Both the position numbers and the translations under genes were made by a program. The notes below the pieces were generated by a model. It was not told where the DNA came from. It ran no database searches and saw nothing but the letters and a program-made list of their open reading frames with translations. Positions 54,399 through 61,008 of a stretch of 64,000 bases of DNA are shown in pieces. Every line of letters begins with the position of its first letter. Within the stretch, counting starts at the first letter, position 1. Source of the DNA: Thalassospira profundimaris (GTDB lineage: Bacteria; Pseudomonadota; Alphaproteobacteria; Rhodospirillales; Thalassospiraceae); the NCBI RefSeq assembly GCF_003326795.1, contig NZ_JPWI01000007.1, positions 124,001-188,000 on the forward strand, in the 5' to 3' direction.

Positions 54399-55727
54399 GT
54401 GCAGAACGAAAAAACCAACCAACAGGAAGAGGCAGGTCTGACCGAGGTCGAGCTGCATTTCGTTCATAGCCTTGAACAAACTTTGGGTCAGGCGATGGCA
54501 GACGGCGATAACGTCACATCCATCTGGTCGCGGTTAAAACCCGATCAACGGGCGCGCATCGCCGAAGACTATCTCGACAGGCTTCGCACAACCGACCCTG
54601 CAGCTTGCAGCGCGGGCGACAACGATGGCGAGTTCGGCACCCGAAAGAACCCTGCCCTGTCCCCTGCCCGACAGGACAGACAAACTGTCGATGGCAACGA
54701 AGATATATCTTCTTTTGCCCTTGATCCCGCATCGGTTATCCAGCGCACGACACAAATGTCCTTTGGATCAACGGTGGCAGCCGATCTGGCAGCAGCGACA
54801 GAACGTCAGGCGCAGCAAACACCTGTCCATCCGACAGAAATGCACATACCGACTGCGCAATCGGAAATACCGGCCCCCCGACACAGTCCCCCGCCCGGTT
54901 ATCCGGCCGATTTCAACCCGCTTGCGGGTTTCCCGGGACTGGAACCGTCAAATATCGGCCCGCGCCCCGAAGATATCATTGCTGGCGCACTTCCCGGTTT
55001 TAACGGATCGGGCAGCAACCCGATGGATGTTTTGCGCGGGCTTCTGCCAGGCGGCCTTGTTCAACCGGATTTGCGCCAACCCATGCCGGGCACAACCGAC
55101 ATTCCGCCCCATTCCCCGACGGGAACCCCCGACCACAGCCGATCAGACGCGTGGCCAAATCCCGCCCGACATCCGGGTCCGGATCTCGACGGTGATACCG
55201 GCCCAGCCGCCCCCAATTTCTGGCCGCTCTGGATTGATCAGCAGGACAGTCTTTTAAAACAGTGTCTGAAACTGATGTCGGGCAATATGGATGATGCGCA
55301 GGATGCGCTGTCCGAGGCGATGGTCAAGGCATCCACCAAGTTCGAAGATTCCATGGACGAAATCCGCAACCACCGCGCATGGCTTTCACGGATTGTCCAT
55401 AATGCCTGTATTGATCTGCACCGCCAGAACCGCCGCAAGGCCGAATATCGTGAAGAAACACATGGCAGCGCCGATACCCCGGCTTCCCCGATGACAGCGC
55501 CGATCATTCCAAGCCCCGAGGAATCCTATCTGGCAGGTGAACAACTTGACCAGCTGGAAACGGCCCTTCTGGCGATGCATGAAAAATTGCGCAAACCGCT
55601 TTTGATGCGATGCGTTCAGGATCGCAGTTACGACGAGATTGCCGAGGCCCTTGGATTAAGCAATTGCGCGGTGCGCAAGCGCGTCCAGCTGGCCCGCGAA
55701 CATCTCAGAGGGGCGGGCATTCAATAA
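54399..55727 (+). CDS. Sigma-70-family (ECF-like) factor with long N-terminal extension
   Basis: The GTG start at 54399 is fixed by GGAGGGG at 54386-54392, six bases upstream. Of 442 residues, the first ~60 are helical, about 100-270 are Pro/Gly-rich and disordered, and the last ~165 are a two-domain sigma factor. Region 2 covers about 283-355 (DALSEAMVKASTKFEDSMDE, then RAWLSRIVHNACIDLHRQNR). Region 4 is at the C-terminus (LLMRCVQDRSYDEIAEALGL, then VRKRVQLAREHLRG). No region 1.2 or 3 is seen, so it is ECF-like, but with an atypical N-terminal extension that could be a control or anchoring domain. No anti-sigma gene is adjacent. Confidence 0.87.
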   Translation: MQNEKTNQQEEAGLTEVELHFVHSLEQTLGQAMADGDNVTSIWSRLKPDQRARIAEDYLDRLRTTDPAACSAGDNDGEFGTRKNPALSPARQDRQTVDGNEDISSFALDPASVIQRTTQMSFGSTVAADLAAATERQAQQTPVHPTEMHIPTAQSEIPAPRHSPPPGYPADFNPLAGFPGLEPSNIGPRPEDIIAGALPGFNGSGSNPMDVLRGLLPGGLVQPDLRQPMPGTTDIPPHSPTGTPDHSRSDAWPNPARHPGPDLDGDTGPAAPNFWPLWIDQQDSLLKQCLKLMSGNMDDAQDALSEAMVKASTKFEDSMDEIRNHRAWLSRIVHNACIDLHRQNRRKAEYREETHGSADTPASPMTAPIIPSPEESYLAGEQLDQLETALLAMHEKLRKPLLMRCVQDRSYDEIAEALGLSNCAVRKRVQLAREHLRGAGIQ

Positions 55728-55845
55728 TCCGTCTGCCCTGCACCGATCAGAACCGGTCTGGACCGAGCAAACCTTTTTCAACCCCGGACAAACACGGGGA
55801 CAGCCCCACGGGCACTGAAAAAACCGACGATAAAATAAAAAGACG

Positions 55846-55871
55846 CGTCACAACCCAACAGGGCCAACGTC
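55846..55871 (+). promoter_or_regulatory. Sigma-dependent R-body promoter P3
   Basis: GTCACAAC at 55847-55854 and CGTC at 55868-55871, 87 nt before the first reb gene. It shares the following AG-CTGA bases with P4 as well as the TCACA-N15-CGTC core. Confidence 0.75.
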
Positions 55872-55957
55872 TTTAGACTGAAAACGGGACGGCGAAACCC
55901 CGTCAGGATCACAACAGCAAGCAGCACACAGCACAAGCACACGAAGGAGACTTTACA

Positions 55958-56281
55958 ATGGCGATTCCGACCCCGGTAAATGGTCAGATCACTGATGCAG
56001 TCACCCAGGCTAACGTGAAAGTTCTGGGCGACGCCCCGGCAATGGCAATGGGCTCGATCTTCCAGTCCCTCGCACATTCCACCGGCATTCTTTATGAAAA
56101 CGCCGTCAGCGCACAGCAGCAGATCGGCATCACCTCGCAGGCCGCCACCAATCAGGGCGTCATCCAGATCTATTCGGTCGATACGATGGCAGACTCGGTC
56201 GCGACCTCGAAGATTGCCAAAAGCGATGTTCCCGACAACATGCTTTCGCTTCTGACCGCCCTTCAGGCCGTCAAAAGCTGA
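55958..56281 (+). CDS. rebB: RebB-family R-body protein 1
   Basis: 107-residue protein of the RebB ('killing trait') family, the structural subunits of R-bodies: coiled protein ribbons that can unroll and puncture membranes. The family core is NGQITDAVTQANVKVLGDAP followed by a helix through the AHSTGILYENAVS segment and SQAATNQGV. The GAAGGAGA site precedes the ATG. It is a monocistronic unit between promoter P3 and a strong terminator. Very similar to copy 2 at 56518, indicating tandem duplication. Confidence 0.9.
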   Translation: MAIPTPVNGQITDAVTQANVKVLGDAPAMAMGSIFQSLAHSTGILYENAVSAQQQIGITSQAATNQGVIQIYSVDTMADSVATSKIAKSDVPDNMLSLLTALQAVKS

Positions 56282-56317
56282 TACCAGGCACCCTGTATCC
56301 CCCACACAGGTCTTCCT

Positions 56318-56362
56318 CAAATCGGGCGGTTGCTTCCATCGGCGACCGCCCGATTTTTATTG
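56318..56362 (+). terminator. Terminator after RebB protein 1
   Basis: Stem AAATCGGGCGGTTGC paired with GCGACCGCCCGATTT, then T-rich sequence. It separates RebB 1 from RebB 2. Confidence 0.85.
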
Positions 56363-56403
56363 GGAAACCGGGCTTTGACCCACCGAAGTTTTTACGCGCT
56401 TTG

Positions 56404-56429
56404 TGTCACAACACCGGGCGCGCCGCGTC
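56404..56429 (+). promoter_or_regulatory. Sigma-dependent R-body promoter P4
   Basis: TGTCACA at 56404-56410 and CGTC at 56426-56429, 89 nt before the start of RebB protein 2; same TCACA-N15-CGTC core as the other five sites. Confidence 0.75.
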
Positions 56430-56517
56430 AAAAGTCTGACCGCAAGACATGCGGAAAGGGCCGGTCACGAGGGTCAACTTCCTTCCGGCACTTCTTTAGG
56501 CAACCAGGAGATACACA

Positions 56518-56853
56518 ATGGCTGATAACACTCCGGTCAATGGCATGATTACCGACTCAGTCACCCAGGCCAATGTAAAGGTTCTGGGCGATGCGCCGGC
56601 AATGGCCATGGGCTCGCTTTACCAGTCGCTGGCGCATTCTCATGGCATTCTCTACGAGAACGCTGTCAGTACCCAGCAACAGGTCGGCATCTCTTCGCAG
56701 GCAGCCACCAATCAGGGCGTCATTCAGGTTTACTCTGTCGACACCATGGCTGGTGCCGTTGCGACGTCAAAGCTGGCCGCAAGCGACGTCCCCGACAACA
56801 TGCTTTCGCTTTTGTCGGCTCTCAAGGCAACGACCGGAACGTCCGTGTCGTAA
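56518..56853 (+). CDS. rebB: RebB-family R-body protein 2
   Basis: 111 residues and highly similar to RebB protein 1 over its whole length (NGMITDSVTQANVKVLGDAP; SQAATNQGVIQVYSVDTMAG), differing mainly at the N-terminus and in a short TGTSVS tail. The AGGAGA site is at 56506-56511. It has its own promoter (P4) and terminator. The two long-form copies may make a mixed ribbon, as reported for the paired RebA/RebB proteins of Caedibacter (general knowledge). Confidence 0.9.
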   Translation: MADNTPVNGMITDSVTQANVKVLGDAPAMAMGSLYQSLAHSHGILYENAVSTQQQVGISSQAATNQGVIQVYSVDTMAGAVATSKLAASDVPDNMLSLLSALKATTGTSVS

Positions 56854-56878
56854 TTCCATATTGGTTTCGCCGCCGAAC

Positions 56879-56915
56879 CCGCCCGGCATGCGCAAGCTTG
56901 CCGGGCTTTTTCTTT
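56879..56915 (+). terminator. Terminator after RebB protein 2
   Basis: Stem GCCCGGCA (56881-56888) with TGCCGGGC (56899-56906), then TTTTTCTTT. Its T run touches promoter P5. Confidence 0.9.
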
Positions 56916-56938
56916 CACAAACCTCAAAGCCCCGCGTC
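56914..56938 (+). promoter_or_regulatory. Sigma-dependent R-body promoter P5
   Basis: TTCACAAA at 56914-56921 and CGTC at 56935-56938, 41 nt before the gene at 56979; TCACA-N15-CGTC core. Drives the operon of the divergent Reb proteins. Confidence 0.7.
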
Positions 56939-56978
56939 ATACCGGTAAGTACAAATCAGGTCAGGCAAGGAGACGGAC

Positions 56979-57278
56979 ATGCCATCGACACCTTCAGCGC
57001 AAGACGGCAACAGTTCCCAGCAAACCCAACTCGCCGCCGAGGTCGAACCGCATCAATGTGCGGTTTCCGATCAGATCACGGACTGTGTCGCACTGACCAA
57101 TGTCGCGACACTGGGTGCCGGACCGGGTTACGCCGCCTTGCAATCAATGCTGGGCCAGACCCAGTCCCAGAACATTCTGATGGCGAACATGGTGTCCGCC
57201 CAAAAGCAGAACGCCATGATCGGCATGACGACCATGACCCAAAGCGTTCTGCAATTGATGAATCGTCGTAACTATTAA
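56979..57278 (+). CDS. Divergent RebB-family protein 3
   Basis: 99 residues. A 28-residue Gln/Ser-rich leader precedes a reduced Reb core (VSDQITDCVALTNVATLGAGPG), followed by a helix with QSMLGQTQSQNILMANMVSA. It groups with protein 4 by the MLGQ/YLSQ and LMANMV/LFANMV segments, not with the long forms. The AAGGAG site lies at 56963-56968. First gene of the P5 operon. Confidence 0.82.
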   Translation: MPSTPSAQDGNSSQQTQLAAEVEPHQCAVSDQITDCVALTNVATLGAGPGYAALQSMLGQTQSQNILMANMVSAQKQNAMIGMTTMTQSVLQLMNRRNY

Positions 57279-57289
57279 GGATCACTGCG

Positions 57290-57589
57290 ATGAGCACCCA
57301 AAACGAAGTCGACGAACAAATCACCGACAGCGTGACCCAGACCAACACCTCGGTCATTGCCAATGGTCCGGCAATCGGGGCGATGCAGTCCTATCTGTCA
57401 CAGGCCCAGGCACAGGGCATCCTGTTTGCCAACATGGTCAATGAACAGCAGCAGCAATCGGTCGCAAGTCTGGCCACCACCATGGAATGTGCCAAGGCCA
57501 CACTTTCGGTTCAGGACAACAAGCCAAATTTTTTTACGGCTCCGCAGGGTGGCACGTCCAGGAAGAAAAAGGATCCCTCGCCGACCTAG
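57290..57589 (+). CDS. Divergent RebB-family protein 4, possible frameshift product
   Basis: 99 residues as read: Reb core EQITDSVTQTNTSVIANGP, helix YLSQAQAQGILFANMVNEQQ, then the frame passes a T7 run at 57529-57535 and stops after a short basic tail. In the -1 frame the reading continues for 89 codons as an acidic tail that ends exactly on the next reb start. The natural product may therefore be ~171 residues (82 + 89). Preceded by AAGGA 11 nt after the protein 3 stop. Confidence 0.8.
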   Translation: MSTQNEVDEQITDSVTQTNTSVIANGPAIGAMQSYLSQAQAQGILFANMVNEQQQQSVASLATTMECAKATLSVQDNKPNFFTAPQGGTSRKKKDPSPT

Positions 57590-57804
57590 ACGGTTATGGC
57601 GGCGCGGAGGGTCTTGATGACGGATCGGACGACCCTGACGATGACGACGACGAAGATCAGGACGACGGTAAAAACAATCTGCCCTGGTATGGCAAGCTCG
57701 ATCCGCGATTTATCGGCAACGGAACCGGCTTCAAGGAACATTTCGATTATGGCAGTTCCGGTTCCGGCGAAGAAGACGATGAAACGACAGAGGACGAACC
57801 ATGA
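57487..57804 (+). CDS. Acidic tail reading frame (probable extension of RebB protein 4)
   Basis: The open frame formally starts at 57487 but has no ribosome site, and its first part overlaps protein 4. The meaningful part begins at 57535, right at the T7 tract, and runs 89 codons: GSLADLDGYGG, then a very acidic DDPDDDDDEDQDDG block, NLPWYGKLDPRFIGNG, FKEHFDYG and a second acidic end. The codons look like real coding sequence. Its TGA overlaps the next ATG (57801), a coupling arrangement that argues the frame is translated. Confidence 0.6.
   Translation: MCQGHTFGSGQQAKFFYGSAGWHVQEEKGSLADLDGYGGAEGLDDGSDDPDDDDDEDQDDGKNNLPWYGKLDPRFIGNGTGFKEHFDYGSSGSGEEDDETTEDEP
57526..57535 (+). other. Slippery AAATTTTTTT tract (candidate -1 frameshift site)
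   Basis: In the zero frame of protein 4 the codons are CCA AAT TTT TTT ACG, giving the heptamers A-AAT-TTT and T-TTT-TTT, both of the X-XXY-YYZ form. A stem (CCCTC-GCCG, 57575-57583, with CGGC...GAGGG, 57600-57611) lies about 40 nt downstream, farther than a classical stimulator. A homopolymer indel or a sequencing error is the alternative explanation. Confidence 0.5.
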
Positions 57805-58025
57805 GCAACATCGTCAATCCACAAATCACCGATGCCGTTACCCAGACCAACGTAAAGGTGCTTGGTGAAAGTCCGGCACAGGCGGTTTCCATCGCATTGC
57901 AATCACATTCCCATGCCACGGGACTTGCCATGGAAAATGCCACACTCACCCAGGGCAACATGCAACAGGTCGTCAATACCGCCACATCAAAGCTTGTCGC
58001 CCTGATTACGGCACAGGCGGGTTAG
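57801..58025 (+). CDS. Short RebB-family protein 5
   Basis: 74 residues, consisting of the Reb core NPQITDAVTQTNVKVLGESP and one helix (QSHSHATGLAMENATLTQ). It lacks the SQAATNQGV and YSVDTM segments of the long forms. The start codon overlaps the stop of the acidic tail frame by 4 bp (ATGA). Pairs with the short protein 7. Confidence 0.83.
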   Translation: MSNIVNPQITDAVTQTNVKVLGESPAQAVSIALQSHSHATGLAMENATLTQGNMQQVVNTATSKLVALITAQAG

Positions 58026-58064
58026 GACACATTTTTCACGGGACGGTAAAAGGCCCGCGAAACA

Positions 58065-58090
58065 GATCACAAATCCCTGCAATACGCGTC
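58065..58090 (+). promoter_or_regulatory. Sigma-dependent R-body promoter P6
   Basis: ATCACAAA at 58066-58073 and CGTC at 58087-58090, 42 nt before the gene at 58133; TCACA-N15-CGTC core, then TAAAG. Confidence 0.7.
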
Positions 58091-58132
58091 TAAAGATGTG
58101 CGGTCATCCGGACCGCCTTTTCGGAGGATATC

Positions 58133-58456
58133 ATGGCTATTCCAACCCCGGTGAACGGTCAGATTACCGATGCTGTTACACAAAGCTCGGTCAGCATTCT
58201 TGGATCCGCGCCCGCCAATGCGATGGGCTCGATCTATCAAAGTGCCGCACATTCGACATCCATCCTGTTCCAGAACGCGGTTCAGGCCCAGCAACAGGCA
58301 TCGATCTGCTCGCAGGCCGCTACCAATCAGGGCGTGATGCAGCTTTATTCGGTCAATACCATGGCCGGAGCACAGGCCACCGCCAAGCTTGGCCGGTCTG
58401 ACAATGCCGATACGCTTTTGACACTTCTGGTAATTTTGGCAGCAACCCGCCGCTAG
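58133..58456 (+). CDS. rebB: RebB-family R-body protein 6 (long form)
   Basis: 107 residues with the same start and length as RebB protein 1 (MAIPTPVNGQITDAVTQ, then SVSILGSAP), diverging toward the C-terminus (ADTLLTLLVILAATRR instead of PDNMLSLLTALQ). Contains SQAATNQGVMQLYSVNTMAG. GGAGG lies at 58123-58127. First gene of the P6 unit. Confidence 0.88.
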   Translation: MAIPTPVNGQITDAVTQSSVSILGSAPANAMGSIYQSAAHSTSILFQNAVQAQQQASICSQAATNQGVMQLYSVNTMAGAQATAKLGRSDNADTLLTLLVILAATRR

Positions 58457-58515
58457 GCATCTGACCTGCCCGGTCTTTCTGCGGCCAGGCAACGGTCCAA
58501 ATATGAGGGCGTGAC

Positions 58516-58782
58516 ATGGCAGACAACACCCCTGTAAATGCACAAATCACGGACGCCGTGACCCAGACCAACGTCAAGGTTCTGGGCGAGGCACCGGCAC
58601 AGGCCATGGGCCTTGTCTATCAGACGATGGCCCATTCCATCAGTCTGTCGATGCAAAACGCCATGCAAACCCAGGGCGGACTGCAACAGATTGGCAATGC
58701 CGTCACGTCAAGCGCATGCCGCATGATCCTTGACAGTACCGGCGGCGGCATGGGTGGCAAAGGCGGCGATAGCACGTCCTGA
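58516..58782 (+). CDS. Short RebB-family protein 7
   Basis: 88 residues with the Reb core NAQITDAVTQTNVKVLGEAP and helix YQTMAHSISLSMQNAMQTQG. It then lacks the long-form C-terminal part and ends in a Gly-rich tail (GGGMGGKGGD). No R-body promoter lies in the 59-bp gap before it, so it is probably co-transcribed with protein 6. Confidence 0.85.
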   Translation: MADNTPVNAQITDAVTQTNVKVLGEAPAQAMGLVYQTMAHSISLSMQNAMQTQGGLQQIGNAVTSSACRMILDSTGGGMGGKGGDSTS

Positions 58783-58866
58783 GCACCGATAGTTCTGATG
58801 CCAAGGCACTAAACACGGCAACGGCGCGTTTATACGCCCCGCGCACATATACCCCGCAAGAGGTCC

Positions 58867-59421
58867 ATGATGGCAGATGATGACAACACCAATCCCGATG
58901 CATCCGGCAATGCCGATAACGCCGCCCCTTCGGAAAACGCCGAGGGCAGCGATCCTTCCGGCACCAAGGCGGCAGCAGGCGGTGCTGATGACAGCAAACC
59001 GTCCAGTGATGCAGACAGCGCAGGTGACAGCACCGGTGCGGCTGCCAACACATCAAGTCCGGCCAGCACCCCGCCCCTTAGCACCGCATTGAACCCGCAA
59101 ATCGTCCAGGCGGTTGGAACCACCAATCACGCTGTCCTTAACGGGGCCATTCCGGGCGCAAATGGTGTTGCCTATCAAAAGGTCGCGCAGGCAGCTGCCT
59201 ATGCCGTGCAGGATTCAACCGATTATCTGCGCAACATCATGTCGATGGCATCAGCCACCACCGGTGTCGCCATGCAACAGATGCTGGTCAAAAAAGAAGT
59301 CGACCCCTATGCCAACATCATCAAGGCCGCGACCCAGGCCGTAACCGATGCGCAAAAGACATTCGCAAGTGTGGGTGAGTCGGCCAGCAGCGTCGTAAAG
59401 GATTTTGACAGTCTGGCGTGA
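58867..59421 (+). CDS. RebB-like protein 8 with disordered leader
   Basis: 184 residues. Residues 1-~72 are disordered (Asp/Asn/Ala/Ser/Pro-rich). The rest is a remote Reb core (LNPQIVQAVGTTNHAVLNGAIP) followed by helices (AYQKVAQAAAYAVQDSTDYL; IIKAATQAVTDAQKTFASVG). AAGAGG at 58858-58863 favours the second ATG (58870) over the first by spacing. Last gene of the cluster; a strong terminator follows. Assignment to the Reb family is by position and weak core similarity. Confidence 0.75.
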   Translation: MMADDDNTNPDASGNADNAAPSENAEGSDPSGTKAAAGGADDSKPSSDADSAGDSTGAAANTSSPASTPPLSTALNPQIVQAVGTTNHAVLNGAIPGANGVAYQKVAQAAAYAVQDSTDYLRNIMSMASATTGVAMQQMLVKKEVDPYANIIKAATQAVTDAQKTFASVGESASSVVKDFDSLA

Positions 59422-59444
59422 AGAGTAATCCGGATGTCACCGCA

Positions 59445-59486
59445 ATCAAAAAGGCCGGTCCTTTTTTCAAGGAACCGGCCTTTTTG
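59445..59486. terminator. Bidirectional terminator at the cluster end
   Basis: Stem AAAAAGGCCGGTCC paired with GGAACCGGCCTTTTT. It separates the reb cluster from the convergent cyclase gene. Confidence 0.9.
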
Positions 59487-59507
59487 ATTGTCGTTCTTCT
59501 GGCTTGA

Positions 59508-60812
59508 TTAACCGGCCCGCATCAGTTCGATCCGGTGGCAAGCCTCGGAGAAGTCAGGGGCGAACAGTTTGACGCTGACTCCGGTTCCCTGAAGCTCATA
59601 GGCGCCCATTTCCTGCGTCGGGCAGGAAATGAAGCTTGCGACCGTCTGGCTGACCAGAACGCGTTTGCCAAGTTGCTTGGTCAATTGTTCAATCCGGGCG
59701 GCTTCGTTTGCGGCCTGCCCGACCACGGTAAAGTCGACACGCTCGGACACTCCGACATTACCGTAAATCACGTCGCCAACATGCATGCCAAGGCCATAGT
59801 CAAATGGCGGTTTGCCGGACTCTTCGCGCGTGGCATTCAGCGCATCAACATTAAGCTGCGCCTCGGCTGCGGCATAAAGAGCGGCAAGGCAGGCTTCTTC
59901 GAGATTGTTTTCGTCTTCGCCAATCGGGAAAATCGCAAGTGTCGCATCCCCGATATAGCGCAAAACCTGTCCACCATGCTTAAGCACAGCCCCCGCAGTG
60001 GCTGCAAAGAAATCATTCATTTCCCCAAGAAAGGCATCATCGCCAACATGGGTCGCAACCGATGTCGAATTGCGCATGTCCGAGAACCAGATCACCGCAC
60101 GGGTCTTGGTACTGTCACCAAGCTTGATCTGGCCGTTGCGCACACGGCTCCCGGCGTCCGAACCCAGATAGGTTTCGAGAATGGTACTGGTTTCTTCATG
60201 ATTGATACGCATCTTGCACGACACGGCAAAACGGCGCTGAATACCCGAAAGGATCGCCAGATCCTCGTCCGAGAAACCGCTGGGACGACGGGTCAGATAG
60301 GTCATGAAAATGCGGTTGCTATCAAGCGTGCTGTCACGGTCGGTAACAAACGGGGTCATCAACGCATAATAGTCCGTCCCGCGGTTGCGGCGGAAACTTT
60401 CAAGAACCGGAAAATCGATCACCGCGCTTGGCCCGATCAGATGTCGGCGCATGAAGCTGACATCATTATCGAGCATCCATTTCATCGGGCTTTCGGCCCA
60501 GTCCTGATCCTGATCACCAACCCCCATATGGGTTGAACGTTCGACCTGTCCGCTTTCCTTGTTCCAGATATAGGAAACCCCTTCGTAAAGGGGATGAAGG
60601 GTCTTGAAGGCGACCATCACGCGGTCAATCGGGATGCCCGATGCGACAAGGCGGCTGACCATCCCTGACAGAAGTTCGCTGATATCGGTATCATCAAGCG
60701 CACATTCCATCAGCCAGTCATTGACAGAACGCACAAAGCCGCGCGCTGCCTGGGCATTGTTGGTGCCCGGTAGCGAGGTCACGACTGCTGAGTCCTGGCC
60801 GTTATTGTTCAT
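59508..60812 (-). CDS. Class III adenylate/guanylate cyclase
   Basis: The 434-residue protein has a C-terminal class III nucleotide cyclase domain (about residues 230-400): RAVIWFSDMRNSTSVATHVG carries the first metal Asp, and YIGDATLAIFP carries the second. NEAARIEQLTKQLGKRVLVS is a further family segment. The N-terminal ~220 residues look like a soluble sensory domain (GAF-like in length and character). No membrane segment. Whether it makes cAMP or cGMP cannot be told. It is convergent with the R-body cluster, with no shared promoter motif. Confidence 0.9.
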   Translation of the reverse strand: MNNNGQDSAVVTSLPGTNNAQAARGFVRSVNDWLMECALDDTDISELLSGMVSRLVASGIPIDRVMVAFKTLHPLYEGVSYIWNKESGQVERSTHMGVGDQDQDWAESPMKWMLDNDVSFMRRHLIGPSAVIDFPVLESFRRNRGTDYYALMTPFVTDRDSTLDSNRIFMTYLTRRPSGFSDEDLAILSGIQRRFAVSCKMRINHEETSTILETYLGSDAGSRVRNGQIKLGDSTKTRAVIWFSDMRNSTSVATHVGDDAFLGEMNDFFAATAGAVLKHGGQVLRYIGDATLAIFPIGEDENNLEEACLAALYAAAEAQLNVDALNATREESGKPPFDYGLGMHVGDVIYGNVGVSERVDFTVVGQAANEAARIEQLTKQLGKRVLVSQTVASFISCPTQEMGAYELQGTGVSVKLFAPDFSEACHRIELMRAG

Positions 60813-61008
60813 TGTTCGCTCCGTCCATTTTCGCGTTTATTTTTGCATTGCATAGATAGAACAGCAATGCCAATTCGCAATTATTGATTTGGAAACAATC
60901 TATTTCCCGGCACACAAATGACCATTAGTCATTAAAAACGCAAGGGCAAGTTGTCAAAAATTCTTAACCTTATGATTTTGCTGAAAACTCACCAAAACCG
61001 GACGTAAT

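Noticed and set aside
55839-55876. AAAGACG/CGTCTTT inverted repeat as a terminator after the sigma gene
   Set aside because: The stem is short and the loop long, and its right arm overlaps the CGTC block of promoter P3, so the promoter reading explains it better.
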